NCBI GenBank assembly: GCA_021014945.1
Contig: MU266603.1
Span: 1 to 34,199 of the forward strand
DNA from: Leucogyrophana mollusca
Lineage: Eukaryota > Basidiomycota > Agaricomycetes > Boletales
Length of the DNA stretch: 34,199 nt
Direction: 5' to 3'
The translations under genes and the position numbers were made by a program. Below, in pieces: positions 1 to 9,960 of the stretch. Under the pieces are notes generated by a model, which made no database searches, was not told the origin of the DNA, and saw only the letters and a list, made by a program, of their open reading frames with translations. Numbering within the stretch: position 1 is the first letter of the stretch; each line of letters starts with the position of its first letter.

Positions 1-310
1 CCCCTCCCCCTCCCCCTCCCCCTCCTCATCGCTCATCTGACACGTCCATCATTCCCAATCCCACAGGCACGCATCCCCGCAGGCCGTCTCGCCCAAGCCA
101 TATGCGCCGCCATGCCCTGCGTTTGGTCCCGGGTCGGCGGGGTGGGAGGTTCAGACGCAAGGATATGGAGGTGCGCCGGGGGATGGGGGAACGAGGACGG
201 GAAACGTGCATGATCTGGGAGATAGTCTGAGGAGGGTTGATTCAGGCGGTGATGGCGAGGGTGAGGGTGAGTCTGCGGATGGCGATGATGGAGACGACGC
301 GCGGCGGAGT
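1..310 (+). pseudogene. palC: palC 3'-terminal exon remnant (unit 1, left edge)
   Basis: Positions 1-66 are the pyrimidine-rich tail of an intron ending CCCACAG. The exon from 67 begins with codons for ARIPAGRLA, as in the other palC copies (9674, about 17485 and about 28697). Relative to the copy at 9674 about 7 nt are missing near position 93, so the following PKPYAPP segment is in another frame. The Gly/Asp-rich tail after it (DGEGEGESADGD) can still be read to about 310. PalC proteins are BRO1-domain factors of ambient-pH signalling, and a C-terminal basic/YxPP stretch is typical as I recall the family. The rest of the gene lies left of the window. The frame break makes this a remnant, but sequence errors cannot be excluded. 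Confidence 0.6.
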
Positions 311-718
311 GCAGCAGCTATTTCTAGCCTGCATCTTCGTGCGTGTGCTCAGAGTCGGACTGCCATGACTTATTATCTTGTATTCGCGCAATGGGTGGGG
401 CGGGGTGTACAATGTAGATGGGCTGCGAAGGGGAAGTCAAACCTCACCAATAGTCACATATCGAACCTAAAAACCCCTAGACGAGAACGCGAACAAGGAA
501 CCCTAAGAGAACTCTTGGGCAGGCTCGGGGTTTTTGGACACAAACCCGTCCTCATTCCCCTGCAGACAGCGGAAAATGAAGACGACTCTGATCAGTGAAT
601 GTATCCAGCACACGACGACCCCTGTAGCGGTCTATTCCAACACATGGAATATAGGTTGTACATGAGCTAGTGAGTGGTATGATCAACTAGGTATAACATC
701 TACGGTAACACTGCGAGG
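311..718. other. Convergent 3' flank between palC remnant and NLR1
   Basis: No gene is seen. The stretch is repeated upstream of the stop codons of NLR2 (about 10000-10333), NLR3 (about 17800-18116 plus 18938-19071) and NLR4 (about 28960-29303). It therefore serves as shared 3' flank for palC (plus strand) and the NLR (minus strand). A short minus-strand frame at about 600-710 is open in some copies but interrupted here, so I treat it as untranslated. Confidence 0.6.
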
Positions 719-3700
719 TCACGAAGATCGCAGACGACCCTCTAGGAAAAGTTTCCAACCCACATGGCTCTCCTTCAACTTGTGATTACCCGCAGTAATG
801 TACAGGAAATCTGGATGGATTCCCATGTTATCACACAATGCCCGAGTTTTCGCAAACCAGACTTCCGCGCCAGTGACGTCTTTCTCCAAAAGAGAAATCT
901 CTCCTAGCGCCCTGGTGCTTTGGGCTTGACACCAGATGATGGACTGCTCATGACAGTATTCCACTGCACTTGAGAACAGGTCCCTGGCTGTCTGGTAGTC
1001 TTGTGTAAACAGTTCGTTTCTTGCTGAAATATAAGCTGCAATGGGGATTGCAACATCCGATCGGCCTCCGAATGTCGCCAGTTCGGCGTGAAGACAGCGT
1101 AAGAGGTCCCTGGCAAAGTCGAAATCACCTTCGTCGGAAGCGAGTGCTGCTCGATACCACAACGCAGCACAGGCTTCGTAGGTGCCCTTTCCCCCTGTGG
1201 CGAGCATGAAAGCTTCCTGCAGAAGCCTGTGAGCTCCTGCAATGTTCCCTTCGGCCACTTCGATCATCGACAGGTGAGTGAGGCTGCTTGATTGACCAAC
1301 ATCGTCATTCATGCGGGTGTGAAGGGACAGCCGAGCTTCGAAATGGCGCCTTGCGGCCAGGCGGTTCCCGGAGCTCAGTTTGACCTCTCCCTGCAAGCAC
1401 ATAGCCCCACTCAAATAGTTTGTGTTATCTCCACTACGTTCGAAGAATTCCCGAGCCCCCGCCAACAGCGCAAAAGCTTCTTGTAGCCTCCCTCTGCGTA
1501 TCATAACGTTCCCGAGGTGTAGGTTGATTCCAGCTTCGTCAAACGAGCTGAGAACCCAATGGTTGCATCTCATTGTGAACGCTTCTTGCAATGTTCTTTC
1601 GGCACCCGTGATCTTGCCAAGGTATGTGGATTGGCTTCTAATGCTTTCCAGGCACGATGCAGCCATATTGTAATTTCGATCAAGGAGGAAAAGCCGTTTG
1701 GCGACTGCGTAGAGGTCGATGGATTCAGTGACATTGACCAGCTTATGAGTGAGTAATGCAAGGGCAAAGACACAATCCGCTTTGCCATTTGAGGGCGCCT
1801 GGCCTCGGCGTGATCGAGGGACAACTACGGGAGTGCTCAAGAGGTCTGTGGAACAATTGCCATCAGGGAGGCCCAAGATCACTGAATGCAGGGCAATGGG
1901 TCGTGGTTTGTGCAGACGAAGCTGGCGGATGAAACGACGGCAAACCCGACAGACGGCGGCCACGTTTTCGCAAGTAGTTCGGGAGAGATCATGTGCAATT
2001 AACCACTCCAAGTTCGCATCCTCTGTGCCAATCCATGCCCCCCCATCGTCCCTGTAGGTTACGTCTTCGAGCTGTGTGTAGTAGTGCTGTCTGACGTGCG
2101 TCAGGTCAACGGAGGGAGTTTCGCTGCCTTGGTGGGTGCCAGATATGTGCATTCGAATCGGGGAGAGCATCGTGTATGCGCCTAGCTTGCGGTACATCAG
2201 AGAGAGCCGGCAGAGGGCGTCAACGACAGAGCAGATGTTTGCGATATTGGGGAAAAAATTGTTCAAAGCGATCTCGTTGATACCTTGCGGTAGGAAGGCT
2301 GCGACTTCCATCACGCGCCGAGCATCATTCCCCAGTTTTGCAACTGATGACGACGCTAACGACAGCTCGATCGTAGCAGACAAGCTCCGAAATTTCCCTT
2401 CCCCGATGTGTAACAGATGGGTCTGCTGTTGGCCCCACAATCTCATCAACTGTTCCAGAGTCCATTGATTTTCCCTGGCGACATGAGCCAATAGATTAAT
2501 GGATAGTGCATGAAAGTCCAAAGCAGACAAGAGCCCGTCCACAACAGCTTGCGAGCCATCGACAGGGTAGATCTCCGTGAATGCCTGGCGTGCAGCACTG
2601 GCCCCCAACGGGGGAACATCAACTATAGCGTACCGGAGGTTCATCGACACCCTTCTGTTCCGCGTGGTGAGCATTATGGTAACTGATGGCAGGGACCCGA
2701 GTTCGTCGATGACTTCGGCTATGTTGTATGAGTCAGCATCAGATGCTGCATCTTGGAATGTCTCCGCGTTGTCGAGAACAAGAAATGCCTTGCTGGTACC
2801 CAGGGATCTCTTAATAGAGCTGAGAAGATTGGACTTGACACCCAATGCTCCGGCAATACGTTCAATGAAAGCACCATGCGTCACTTGGGATGCATTGATG
2901 TCGTCAAATCTGACGAAGAACCGTCGATCCCTGAATCTGGCCACGACGGTGTCCTCGTTGAGGACCGCTTTGGCTACTGAGCTCTTCCCGATTCCTCCTG
3001 GGCCAACGAGAACGACATGTCGCGTGTTGAGGGATTCTACTGCATCCCGAACGAGGTCGTCCCGTCCAAAGAACATGGAAGGCCTTGGAGGCGGTGGCTC
3101 ACAATCGGATTCGCTGCTGAACTCATAAGAAAGGAATGTCAACGATGTGTACGGGAAACTCACAACTGAACTCCCGCGCCCCCCTTGAGTGCCCGGGAAA
3201 TTTCACCAACCTTCATGCTCGTGTCCATGATGACCTCGTGCTGAGGGTGAATTTAGCGAAAGCCATATGGCCAATCGGTATGCACTACGCACGTCGCACA
3301 CCCGCAGGAAATAGTCTAGTTGTTCCTTCCACTGTGCGATACTGTCCCGATCCATCGACGCAGAAAACGCCCGATTAGCGACTGCGCGATGCTCTTTCGC
3401 CTTGACGGTCTTTTCTATGTCGTCGATGAAGCTCGTATGGTCGTTAGTGACATGTTTGAGTGTATGACGGAGAATCTGGTGTACCTTTTCAATTCGTCGA
3501 GTGCTTGTGTGACAGTCGGATCGATTTCGCTTTCGAGTTTTCCTCGAGTTGACCGCTTGATGGATTTTGCTATCTTGTTGCATCGGCCGACTATCTCGGC
3601 AAAGTCGTCTTTATTTAGCATCGTATTCTGCGACAACTTGTTCAGCTCTTGTCGATAGGAGCAGCGATAGAAATGTACTCTGACGACTGTTAAGATGCTG

Positions 3701-3792
3701 CTCAACGTCGAAAGAACACCCTTCGCCACCTCGACAGGAACTAGGTCCTTGGCCAGGTCAAGCGCGCCTATTGCGTTGGTTAAAGCAACCAT
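719..3792 (-). CDS. NLR1: MLKL-like bundle / NB-ARC / TPR receptor, split gene
   Basis: Predicted fungal NOD-like receptor (STAND NTPase) of about 956 aa in five exons: 3679-3792, 3485-3627, 3293-3431, 3164-3240 and 719-3116. Introns have GT..AG ends; the one at 3432-3484 carries a perfect CTAAC branch site. Residues 1-158 form a helical region resembling the MLKL-type N-terminal bundle seen in basidiomycete NLRs (DLAKDLVPVEVAKGVLSTL, then NKDDFAEIVGRC). The NB-ARC domain follows: FFGRD, P-loop GPGGIGKSS at about 196, Walker B FLVLDNAE at about 269, sensor LTTRNRR at about 307. The C-terminal half holds TPR-like helical repeats (GKITGAERTLQEA, RGRLQEAFALL). The family senses intruders and can trigger cell death; this role is inferred. 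The upstream first exon used by NLR2 and NLR4 (3894-3939 here) carries TAG at codon 4, so the start at 3792 is the fallback. Confidence 0.8.
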
Positions 3793-4340
3793 GGTGCCAT
3801 CGTGGCCGCTGGCATTTGACTTGGATGCTCCCGCCGAAGCCTTGTCACAGGGAACATGTTATTCGTATCATGGGAGGTGAACAAGCTTCGCACCTTCGTT
3901 CTCCAAGGCAAACGCATACTTCGGGTCCTATGCAGACATGTGGGGTGATGGATAGGTTCAAGTATCCCCGCCGGCGCTTGATGCACTGAATAGATGCCCA
4001 CGTGGGCTGTGCGTCGTGGGCTATACTTATCATTCAGGCTGCGTGGTGCCTAGACACGCAGAGGGTGCTTCTGTGCCATCACGGTTTCGGCAGCCGCCAT
4101 GGTGTGCGTCTATGACAAGCTCCAGCCCAGCTATAGTGGCCTCGACAAGAGGGATAGAAGTTAAAACAATATACATATGTTGACGGCCCGGGTGATCGCC
4201 TCCATCAGCGAAATACGACGCCTGGGCTATGGGGATGTCCGACGTGGCAAGGTGGTGTGACTATGGGATGGGATTTTTCCCAGTCGATCAGGCTGTGTAA
4301 TACACTGCTGTTAACAAAATATACTGACCCAGTGCACAGC
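3793..4340 (-). promoter_or_regulatory. NLR1 5' region with disabled first exon
   Basis: Positions 3793-3827 are an open 12-codon stretch (ASKSNASGHDGT) preceding the internal ATG. Positions 3828-3893 are the equivalent of intron 0, and 3894-3939 matches the first exon of NLR2 and NLR4. In this copy codon 4 is TAG (3928-3930), so that start is dead. Upstream DNA to about 4340 is shared with the flanks of NLR3 and NLR4, including a block near 4080-4210 and a second near 4260-4330 that resembles 22545-22622 and 33237-33345. It presumably contains the promoter. No clear TATA element can be assigned. Confidence 0.5.
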
Positions 4341-4439
4341 TGTTTCCCAAAACCTTGTCCCGTATGTCTGAATGCAGTTTTTAATTATAATATTCAAACA
4401 GTTCGAGAAATTCAGACAAACCGACAAACGCCTGCTGTT

Positions 4440-6061
4440 ACACTCCTCAGTTCTTGAATTGCCATGCCCTTTCGTCAAATCGACCCAGATATGATACAGT
4501 GCGCTCTATAGCTCCTCCGAGAAGGACGTCAACTCGACGACGTCCCCGAAATCCCGGATGTCTCGATGAAGCGCATCCAGATAATCCGGAATAGCGGGGG
4601 AGCGTAAATCCATCGAGCGTCTTGCGTGGGAGATCTCGCCATCTTGATGTTATCGTACGTGGATTGACCGAGCACACAAACATATAGGGATCCGACTTCC
4701 AGTGCGCGTCCCCCGCAACGTCGTCTGCACACGTCACCCGCGCGCCGAACGCGCCAAAAACGACAGCCAGGTGCGCGGTCTTCAGGAGGAGGCGGTTGCG
4801 AGCGCGATCGGGGTGTTGTGCGCGTCCAGGTGTCGGATGAGCCGAGCGCCGAGGAGGGGCTGCAGGGTCCGCCAGCGCGCGTCTTGCACGTGCCGCCGGA
4901 GGCAGAGGTAGGTGTCCGCCGTGAAAGGGATGTCTGGGAAGAAGGAGAGGAGGTGCTCGGCGGCGTCGTGTTCGACTGAAGCGAAGTGACGACGGAGGGA
5001 TGGGTGACAGTACAGGTTGCATTAGAATTGGGAACTGGAACCGAGGACCGACGTTTGCCCATCAGACCGGTTTTAATGTCCCACGTCATCATCCCGCCAC
5101 ACCGTGCCAGGATGTCGTGTTCACGATTGATGACGTGGGGAGTATTCATGATTCCTGGTTCATGAGGCTTCGTAAGTACCACCACAGTATAAAACGACTG
5201 GGACCGTAGAAGTGTGCTCACTCGTTGCTTCCGTGTACACGTGCTCCGTGTCCATCAGGAGGCCCATGGATGGGGTGGGTGGGTTTTATAATAGCAGAAG
5301 TAGAGGATCATTGTGGAGAATTGACGTGACATGGGCATAGATGGAGGGAGATGACATGGGACTGGGGGCGCACCATCCATCCGTGTCGAACACTCCGTAT
5401 TCTACGTTTCGACGTGGTACTCCGATGCCATCGTGATGTGCAGGGGATGGGTCGGTTGGTGATGGTTATCAGATTCGGAGAGCCGTGATCGTCGTGTTTG
5501 GGAGGCTGATGTCTCAAGGTCTCGGTGTTTGGTGATTTGGACGACCAAAGATCATGTGAAACTTTTGGTGGCGTAGTGGCGTGATGGAAGGAGTCCAGAG
5601 ACCTCACCGCGTCGGCGAGCGACTCAGTCGACCGACGTCTGCCGTCTGTACATGTTCCCCTCAAGCGCATATACTCGCTGGTCGGCAGTCATTGCCCTGC
5701 CATACCGAACTAGGATGTCATCTGCCGTGCGGGTGGGACAGTCGCGATTCGCGATCGATGACTTGGGGAGCATTCACGAATCATGGTTAACGAGGTTTCG
5801 TAGGTATCACCACGACGGGGGTCGTTATTTGAAAAAGAAGTGTGCTCAGCTGTCAATTCCGTGTACACGCGCTCTGTATCAATCGGGATGCATGTGGGTG
5901 GGTTCAATGATGGCGGAAGTAGAGGAGAACTGCGGGGGATTGAGGTGACGTGGCGTGAGCATGGACGGAGAGACATGACATGGGACTGGGGACGTACCAT
6001 CCATGTCGAATATGACATATTCTATTTTTCGACGTGGTACTGGGCTTCGATCTGATGCCAT
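4440..6061 (-). pseudogene. HAD-superfamily phosphatase pseudogene (pseudouridine-5'-phosphatase-like)
   Basis: On the minus strand, starting at 6061, the frame reads KIEYVIFDMDG, the HAD motif I with its catalytic DxD-type aspartates, followed by a GTACGT donor. Further exons are recognisable: DTERVYTEL (about 5875), GLLMDTEHVYTEAT (about 5250), DILARCGGMMTWDIKTGLMGK (about 5060-5120), then AAEHLLSFFPDIPF and IRHLDAHNTPIALAT (about 4800-4960, motif II region), and LKTAHLAVVFGAFGARVTCADD (about 4720-4790, after a frameshift). The order matches HAD phosphatases of the HDHD1 / pseudouridine-5'-phosphatase group. Frames change several times, the motif III/IV end is not recognisable, and the 5' exons are duplicated in tandem, so the gene is dead. 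It occurs in this unit only. Confidence 0.7.
5045..5628. repeat. Tandem duplication inside the HAD pseudogene, left copy
   Basis: This copy and the next start with GACCGACGT and share, in the same order, a block near a GATGACGTGGGGAG-type sequence, the DTE-(R/H)-VYTE exon and its donor, and the exon 1 region with a HAD motif I. Here motif I reads VFDTDG, a more decayed version. Period is about 584 bp. Identity looks moderate, so the duplication is not recent. Confidence 0.65.
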
Positions 6062-6165
6062 CGTGATGTGTGGGGTTGGTTGGTTGGTTAGTGATGGTTA
6101 TCGCATTTGGTTCGTCGTGTTTGGGAGGCTGGTGTCTCAAAGTCTTAGTGGTTGGTGTGGTTGGG
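5629..6165. repeat. Tandem duplication inside the HAD pseudogene, right copy
   Basis: This is the second copy of the roughly 584-bp unit. It keeps the better version of HAD exon 1 (ATG at 6061, IFDMDG at about 6005-6025). It then runs directly into the securin-like remnant at about 6140. Confidence 0.65.
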
Positions 6166-6406
6166 GAGGGGGATTTTGTCGCCGAGGGGCCGGGTGGCGG
6201 GGCAGGATTTTTCGCCGGGTATGTGGGTCTTGTCGCCGAGCGGCTGCTGCTTCGGGGCCAACACATATGGGGTGTGGGCCGGTGGCAGCTTCCAGACCGG
6301 GCGGGACGGCGTTTTCTTGGAGTGCGGTGCATGATTTGAAGAGGGCACGTGCTGGGGTCTTGGTCAGAGCGCGTCGATCCGCGTCGAGAGGGCGCGTGCT
6401 GAGCAT
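6130..6406 (-). pseudogene. Securin-like gene remnant, N-terminal part (unit 1)
   Basis: The minus-strand ATG at 6406 begins MLSTRP...DRRALTKTP, followed by ALQENAV and HTPYVLAPKQQP across frame changes. The same N-terminus occurs at 14560 and 26448. RRAL fits the RxxL core of a destruction box. In the better preserved copies the C-terminal half has a GDVEYYMPPK-like acidic segment reminiscent of the separase-binding DIEIAP region of budding-yeast Pds1. The C-terminal half is missing here, replaced by the HAD duplication, and the reading frame is broken. Securin assignment is tentative. Confidence 0.45.
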
Positions 6407-6454
6407 TTTGGGGCAATGGGAGTGAGTGAACGTGAATAGACTCTGAGGTTGTAA

Positions 6455-6480
6455 GCGGTCACGTGCTATTCACGTGATGA
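6455..6480. promoter_or_regulatory. Paired CACGTG boxes in a divergent promoter (unit 1)
   Basis: Two E-box palindromes CACGTG lie at 6460-6465 and 6471-6476, 11 bp start to start. They sit between the minus-strand securin-like start (6406) and the plus-strand UTP25 remnant. The same pair recurs at the same relative place at 14617/14628 and 26505/26516. CACGTG is the classic bHLH (Cbf1/Pho4-type) site; regulation is inferred. Confidence 0.6.
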
Positions 6481-6599
6481 AGTGTTGTGGCGGCAACTTC
6501 CGCTGTCCTCCCTCCGCCACTCCCCCACACGCCGAATCTTCTCGGGATGATATGTAGCTCGTGAACACGGTACTCCCAGGGCACAGAATTCACCAAAGC

Positions 6600-7790
6600 C
6601 CGATCCATCGGAGACCTTGTTATAACAACTACAATATTGCGTGCCGTTATTTAGCTGCCCACCCAACCCCTACCAACAGAGCGGACACACAGATCCTCCA
6701 CCGCCTCCGAACACCCTTCTAAGCCCGGCAGGCGAAGCAGCCTCCACGATTCAGGATCGGGACCATTTCCAGACGGGTCGCGCTGGCTCTTTTCCACCCA
6801 TAAGTAACAGATAATGGATAAAAGCTCTAAGAACGCCATCTCTCCACCTACCTTTTCCACTCCACCTCACCACACCAACCCCAGTTTGACCTCCCCCGCA
6901 TGAACAAACTCTCGCACGACGCCGACTTCTCGTGGACAAAGCCGTGGTATGTCACGGATAGCGAGTCACGTCATTACTATCTGGTCTCCAACCACCCTTC
7001 GTCTTTCACACACAAAGCTGACCACCATCACTCGCACACTGCTGCACACTACTGCCCTCCATCCATCACACCCGACAATGATCTCACCTCCCCACCAGCT
7101 CCCGCACCTCCACCACTCGATGCTCTTATCAGCGTTCGAGACCCCCGAGACGCGCTCTGTACAACCAGTCACTGAAGAACGGCCAGGATCGAGAAATCGT
7201 TGCCTGCGATCAAGGTGCCCGCGTCGATAGACCAGGTTAGCGTTATTTTCTGAGTTCTGAGCCCTCTTTTTTTACTTACATCTGATCTAGCCCTTCGTGT
7301 CCTCCGACTGCGCCAGCCCAAAATACAAGCCGGAAAAGAGGTTCAACTATTTCACGGCTCAGGTATGTGTTTCCTTCTCCTTCTTCCCCCGTTTCTGTGT
7401 CTAGTTGTACGTCTAGTTGTACGCCGGGGCAAGGCTGATGTGCTTGCACAGCTCTTTTCCAAAATCCTAGTATCCACCCCAAGATACTCAACCAACCAAG
7501 ACATCTCCCGCGCCTGCCAAGGCTTCTTCACCGCCAAAGTGCCATTCCTCCTCATCCTCGAGCCCTTCCACTTCTACCAACGCTACAATCCGCAGCATCC
7601 GCAATGTGCTGTTCTACCGCCCCAGACCACCCGGAGTTCCTCTCTGAGTTCCTTTCATACCCATTTATGGGCGATGGGGTGGATGGAGTAGGCGTGTGCG
7701 TGCGGGTGCTGTGATGTAAGTATCATAGGTTCAGGCTGGCGAGGACCGTGGGGACGAAGGGAATCGGGTTAGCGATGAAAGGAGAGACGT
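6600..7790 (+). pseudogene. UTP25: UTP25 pseudogene (unit 1)
   Basis: Scattered exons of UTP25, a helicase-like SSU-processome protein needed for 18S rRNA maturation, can be read in order. They are LHDADFSWTKPWY-like at about 6905-6950, a LLSAFETPETR-type segment at about 7120-7155 with its following frame shifted, VSSDCASPK...FNYFTAQ at about 7295-7362 before a GTATGT donor, and YSTNQDISRACQGFFTAK plus FHFYQRY at about 7490-7585. From there the frame is lost: the expected IRGIRNVLFY block at about 7590-7620 is shifted. The 5' half with the N-terminal acidic region is absent. Stops and frameshifts make it a pseudogene. Confidence 0.75.
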
Positions 7791-7959
7791 AAGCGAAACT
7801 GGGCTTCATTTGATGTAGCGCAAAGTTGCCGCGGTGCTACGGATCTGCTTTGAGAGGCGAATTCTTTCCACGTCTTGGCCAGAGCCTGCACCCACAGATC
7901 GAGCGTATTATGAATCTGCCAGAGCAGCTACATTCGATCTCACCAGAGATCCGGGGGTT

Positions 7960-8085
7960 TACTGATGTGTGTAGCAACAACTCAGAGTTCGCCTTGTCCG
8001 TCTGCGGCCGATGAAGGAGCACTCGACGTTTAGGTTGGAGAGGATCGTGGGGACGCAGGGGATCGGGGCGTTTGTGGCGGGGTGG
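7960..8085 (+). pseudogene. UTP25: Second copy of the UTP25 3' end
   Basis: The segment reads RLERIVGTQGIGAFVAG, the UTP25-type C-terminus, a few hundred bases after an earlier version at about 7733-7770. A near-identical segment is at 15600-15700 (RLERIMGTEGIGAF). The duplicated 3' end shows local rearrangement within the unit. Confidence 0.6.
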
Positions 8086-8089
8086 GGTA

Positions 8090-8327
8090 TGTCAGAATAA
8101 TCACGCGGTTGAATGGATACTGGGTAGGGTGATAAAAAGCCACGGGCCGAAGCTCAGTGTATTCCATCCACGACCAGAGGGACGTCCGGACCTGCCATAC
8201 CGTCAGTCCAAGTAATTCCGATGTGAGAGACACATCTCTTGCCGTGAATTTCTAACGCACAGTTTAAGCCTGGGTCAATCTTGCACTGTGATTACTCGTC
8301 CCGCAATGCCTTTGCCCGTCGCCGCCA
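8090..8327. promoter_or_regulatory. palC 5' flank (unit 1)
   Basis: This block is conserved before every palC ATG in the window (15715-15949, 24310-24587, 27610-27780). Shared elements are GTGATAAAA, an AGAGGGACGTC core and CTGGGTCAA. It is the likely palC promoter and 5' UTR. I see no confident transcription-factor site. Confidence 0.45.
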
Positions 8328-9960
8328 ATGGGCATCTACGTTTACGGGCCGCCCACAACCGGCGCCGTCTCTTTCGCCGACTTCTGCGTCAACCAGTCTC
8401 CCGCAGGCGCTTACGCCGCACACCTCGCCGAGGCCACCCAGGCGCGGGCGAATCTCCACGGGGTCCTGAACGACAGCAAGCGCATCGATCGCAACGATAA
8501 GGACTACCTCAAGCTGGTCAAGGCGCGCACTCCTCCGTTACTTTCATCTACTCTGCCGACCTCACGTGCAGGTCCTGGACGGGTAGCTCCCGCAGCTGTA
8601 CGCCGTCATGAGATGCGTCGCTGTTGGCGAGATCGCACTCAGATCGGAACCAAGTGCGTGTAACCCCCGAGCTCGGCAACGGTGAACCTGTTTGGCCGGG
8701 CGGCGGGCGTCCTGGGCACGCTCGCGGAGGAGGTGCTCCCCGCGTAGGAGCGCGAGGGCGGGGGTGTGGGCAGGCTGGTCGATTTGAGTCGCGAGGTTGT
8801 GGGTGCGCTTGCTAAGTACGACCCCTCTCCTCCTCTCTCTCTCACAATTCCCTTTCCTCCCCGCCATTGACCCCTCTCCCCCTCTCCCCCCCACCGCTAA
8901 CCCCACCAACAGATCCGCCCTCGCCGCCGCCCAATCCCTCGCCGTCCGCAAGCCCCTCGCCAAGTCCACCGCAGACGCCGTTCTCGCGCCCGGGCCGCCC
9001 CTCCCGAAATCCCACTCCTCCCCGCGCTCCTCGCAAAGGTCCACCTCGAGTGCGCGGCCCTTGTGGGCGCCATCGAGGGAGCTGGTGCGGCGACGCTGTC
9101 GCTAGCGTCCAAGTTCTCGAAAGGCGGTGGAGGGGGAGGAGGAGGAGGGGGAGGGGGAGGGGGAGGAGGGAAGATCACCCCCGCGCTGAAGCAGCACCTC
9201 TCCGCGCATACGGCCCTGCACACAGCGCTCGCGCACAAGTGGCTCGGCGTCGACGCGGGAGGCTGTGGGGTTCTTGGCGTGGGCGCGCAGGGGACTGGAG
9301 GAGCTGCGGTGCGGGGGGGTAAGCGCACTGGGCGGTGGAGGGGGGAGCGGGGGAGGGGAGGGGGAAGGGACGGAGGAGGGGGACGGGGAAGGGGGTAGTA
9401 CAGGAGGAGCTAGAGAGCGTGTCTGTATTTCTGGCGCATTAAACGAAGATTAACGATTCGGTGCGTTTATGCATTCGTTTCATTTCCTGTCCTCACCCCG
9501 CTCCTTCCCCCCTCTCTCCTTAAAACTAACCAACTAACCCCCACCCGCCGCAGCTATCATTCCAGCCCGTCCTCAAACAGTGTGATCTGCAGGTGCGCAC
9601 TCATTCTCCTCCCTCTCTCCTCCCTCTCCCCCTCACTTACCTGACGCGTCTGCCATTTCCCCCAATCCCACAGGCACGCATCCCCGCAGGCAGCTTCGCC
9701 GTCGTGCCCAAGCCATACGCGCCACCACGCCCTGCATTTGGGCCCGGGTCGGCGGGGCGGGAGGTGCGGTCGCAAGGATACGGGGGTGCCCCGGGGATGT
9801 CGGAAGGAGGACGGGGGACGTGGATGATTTGGGAGATGATCCGAGGCGGGTCGATTCAGGCGGTGATGGCGAGGGGGAGGCCGTGGATGCCGATGGTGAG
9901 TACGCCCGGCGGCGGAGCGCAGCATGAGCGGGGACGGGGACAGAGACCTACGTCAGCGCT
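8328..9960 (+). pseudogene. palC: palC pseudogene A (BRO1-domain pH-signalling protein)
   Basis: The ATG at 8328 opens MGIYVYGPPTTGAVSFADFC, a 65-codon first exon to 8522. PalC-type BRO1 proteins link pH sensing to ESCRT-III in the Pal/Rim pathway. Lesions: the first donor is GCGCGC instead of the GTGCGC of copy B; exon 2 has an in-frame TAG (8584-8586) where copy C has a TAT; about 200 nt covering the HLFNASPRLA...LGFAVN region are missing near 8665; a second TAG interrupts PAWER near 8742; there is an extra base near 8990. Downstream pieces remain: ALLAKVHLECAALVG, a poly-Gly tract, LKQHLSAHTALHTALAHKWLG (9185-9250) and ARIPAGSFAVVPKPYAPP (from 9674). Confidence 0.8.
9122..9172 (+). repeat. 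Poly-glycine / G-run tract in palC A
   Basis: A GGNGGG-type simple repeat encodes a glycine run in the palC frame. It corresponds to a shorter, interrupted version at 16947-16990 in copy B. A second G-rich stretch lies at about 9310-9400. Repeated GGGGG runs make slippage and G-quadruplex formation plausible, and length differs between copies. Confidence 0.7.

Noticed and set aside
1749..3128. Long plus-strand frames opposite the NLR genes (for example 183 codons at 2577-3128, repeated in other copies)
   Set aside because: They are antisense shadows of the conserved NB-ARC exon; composition and conservation follow the minus-strand codons.
719..3163. 814-codon frame taken as the complete NLR1 protein (similarly 10334-12778 and the 826-codon frame 29304-31784)
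   Set aside because: The apparent start is the GTG of a GTGAGT splice donor; the first 15 or so codons lie inside a 47-nt intron. Upstream exons restore the N-terminal domain.
4447..5022. 191-codon minus-strand frame as an intact gene
   Set aside because: Only one part matches the HAD frame (LKTAHLAVVFGAFGARV); the rest is out-of-frame Pro/Arg-rich translation of other HAD exons.
8150..8190. PacC site (GCCARG) upstream of palC
   Set aside because: The conserved CCAGAGGGACGTC element does not match the GCCARG core in most copies.
8562..9328. Long frames on both strands in the G/C-run part of palC A
   Set aside because: Low-complexity GC-rich DNA opens several frames; only the palC-homologous pieces have support.
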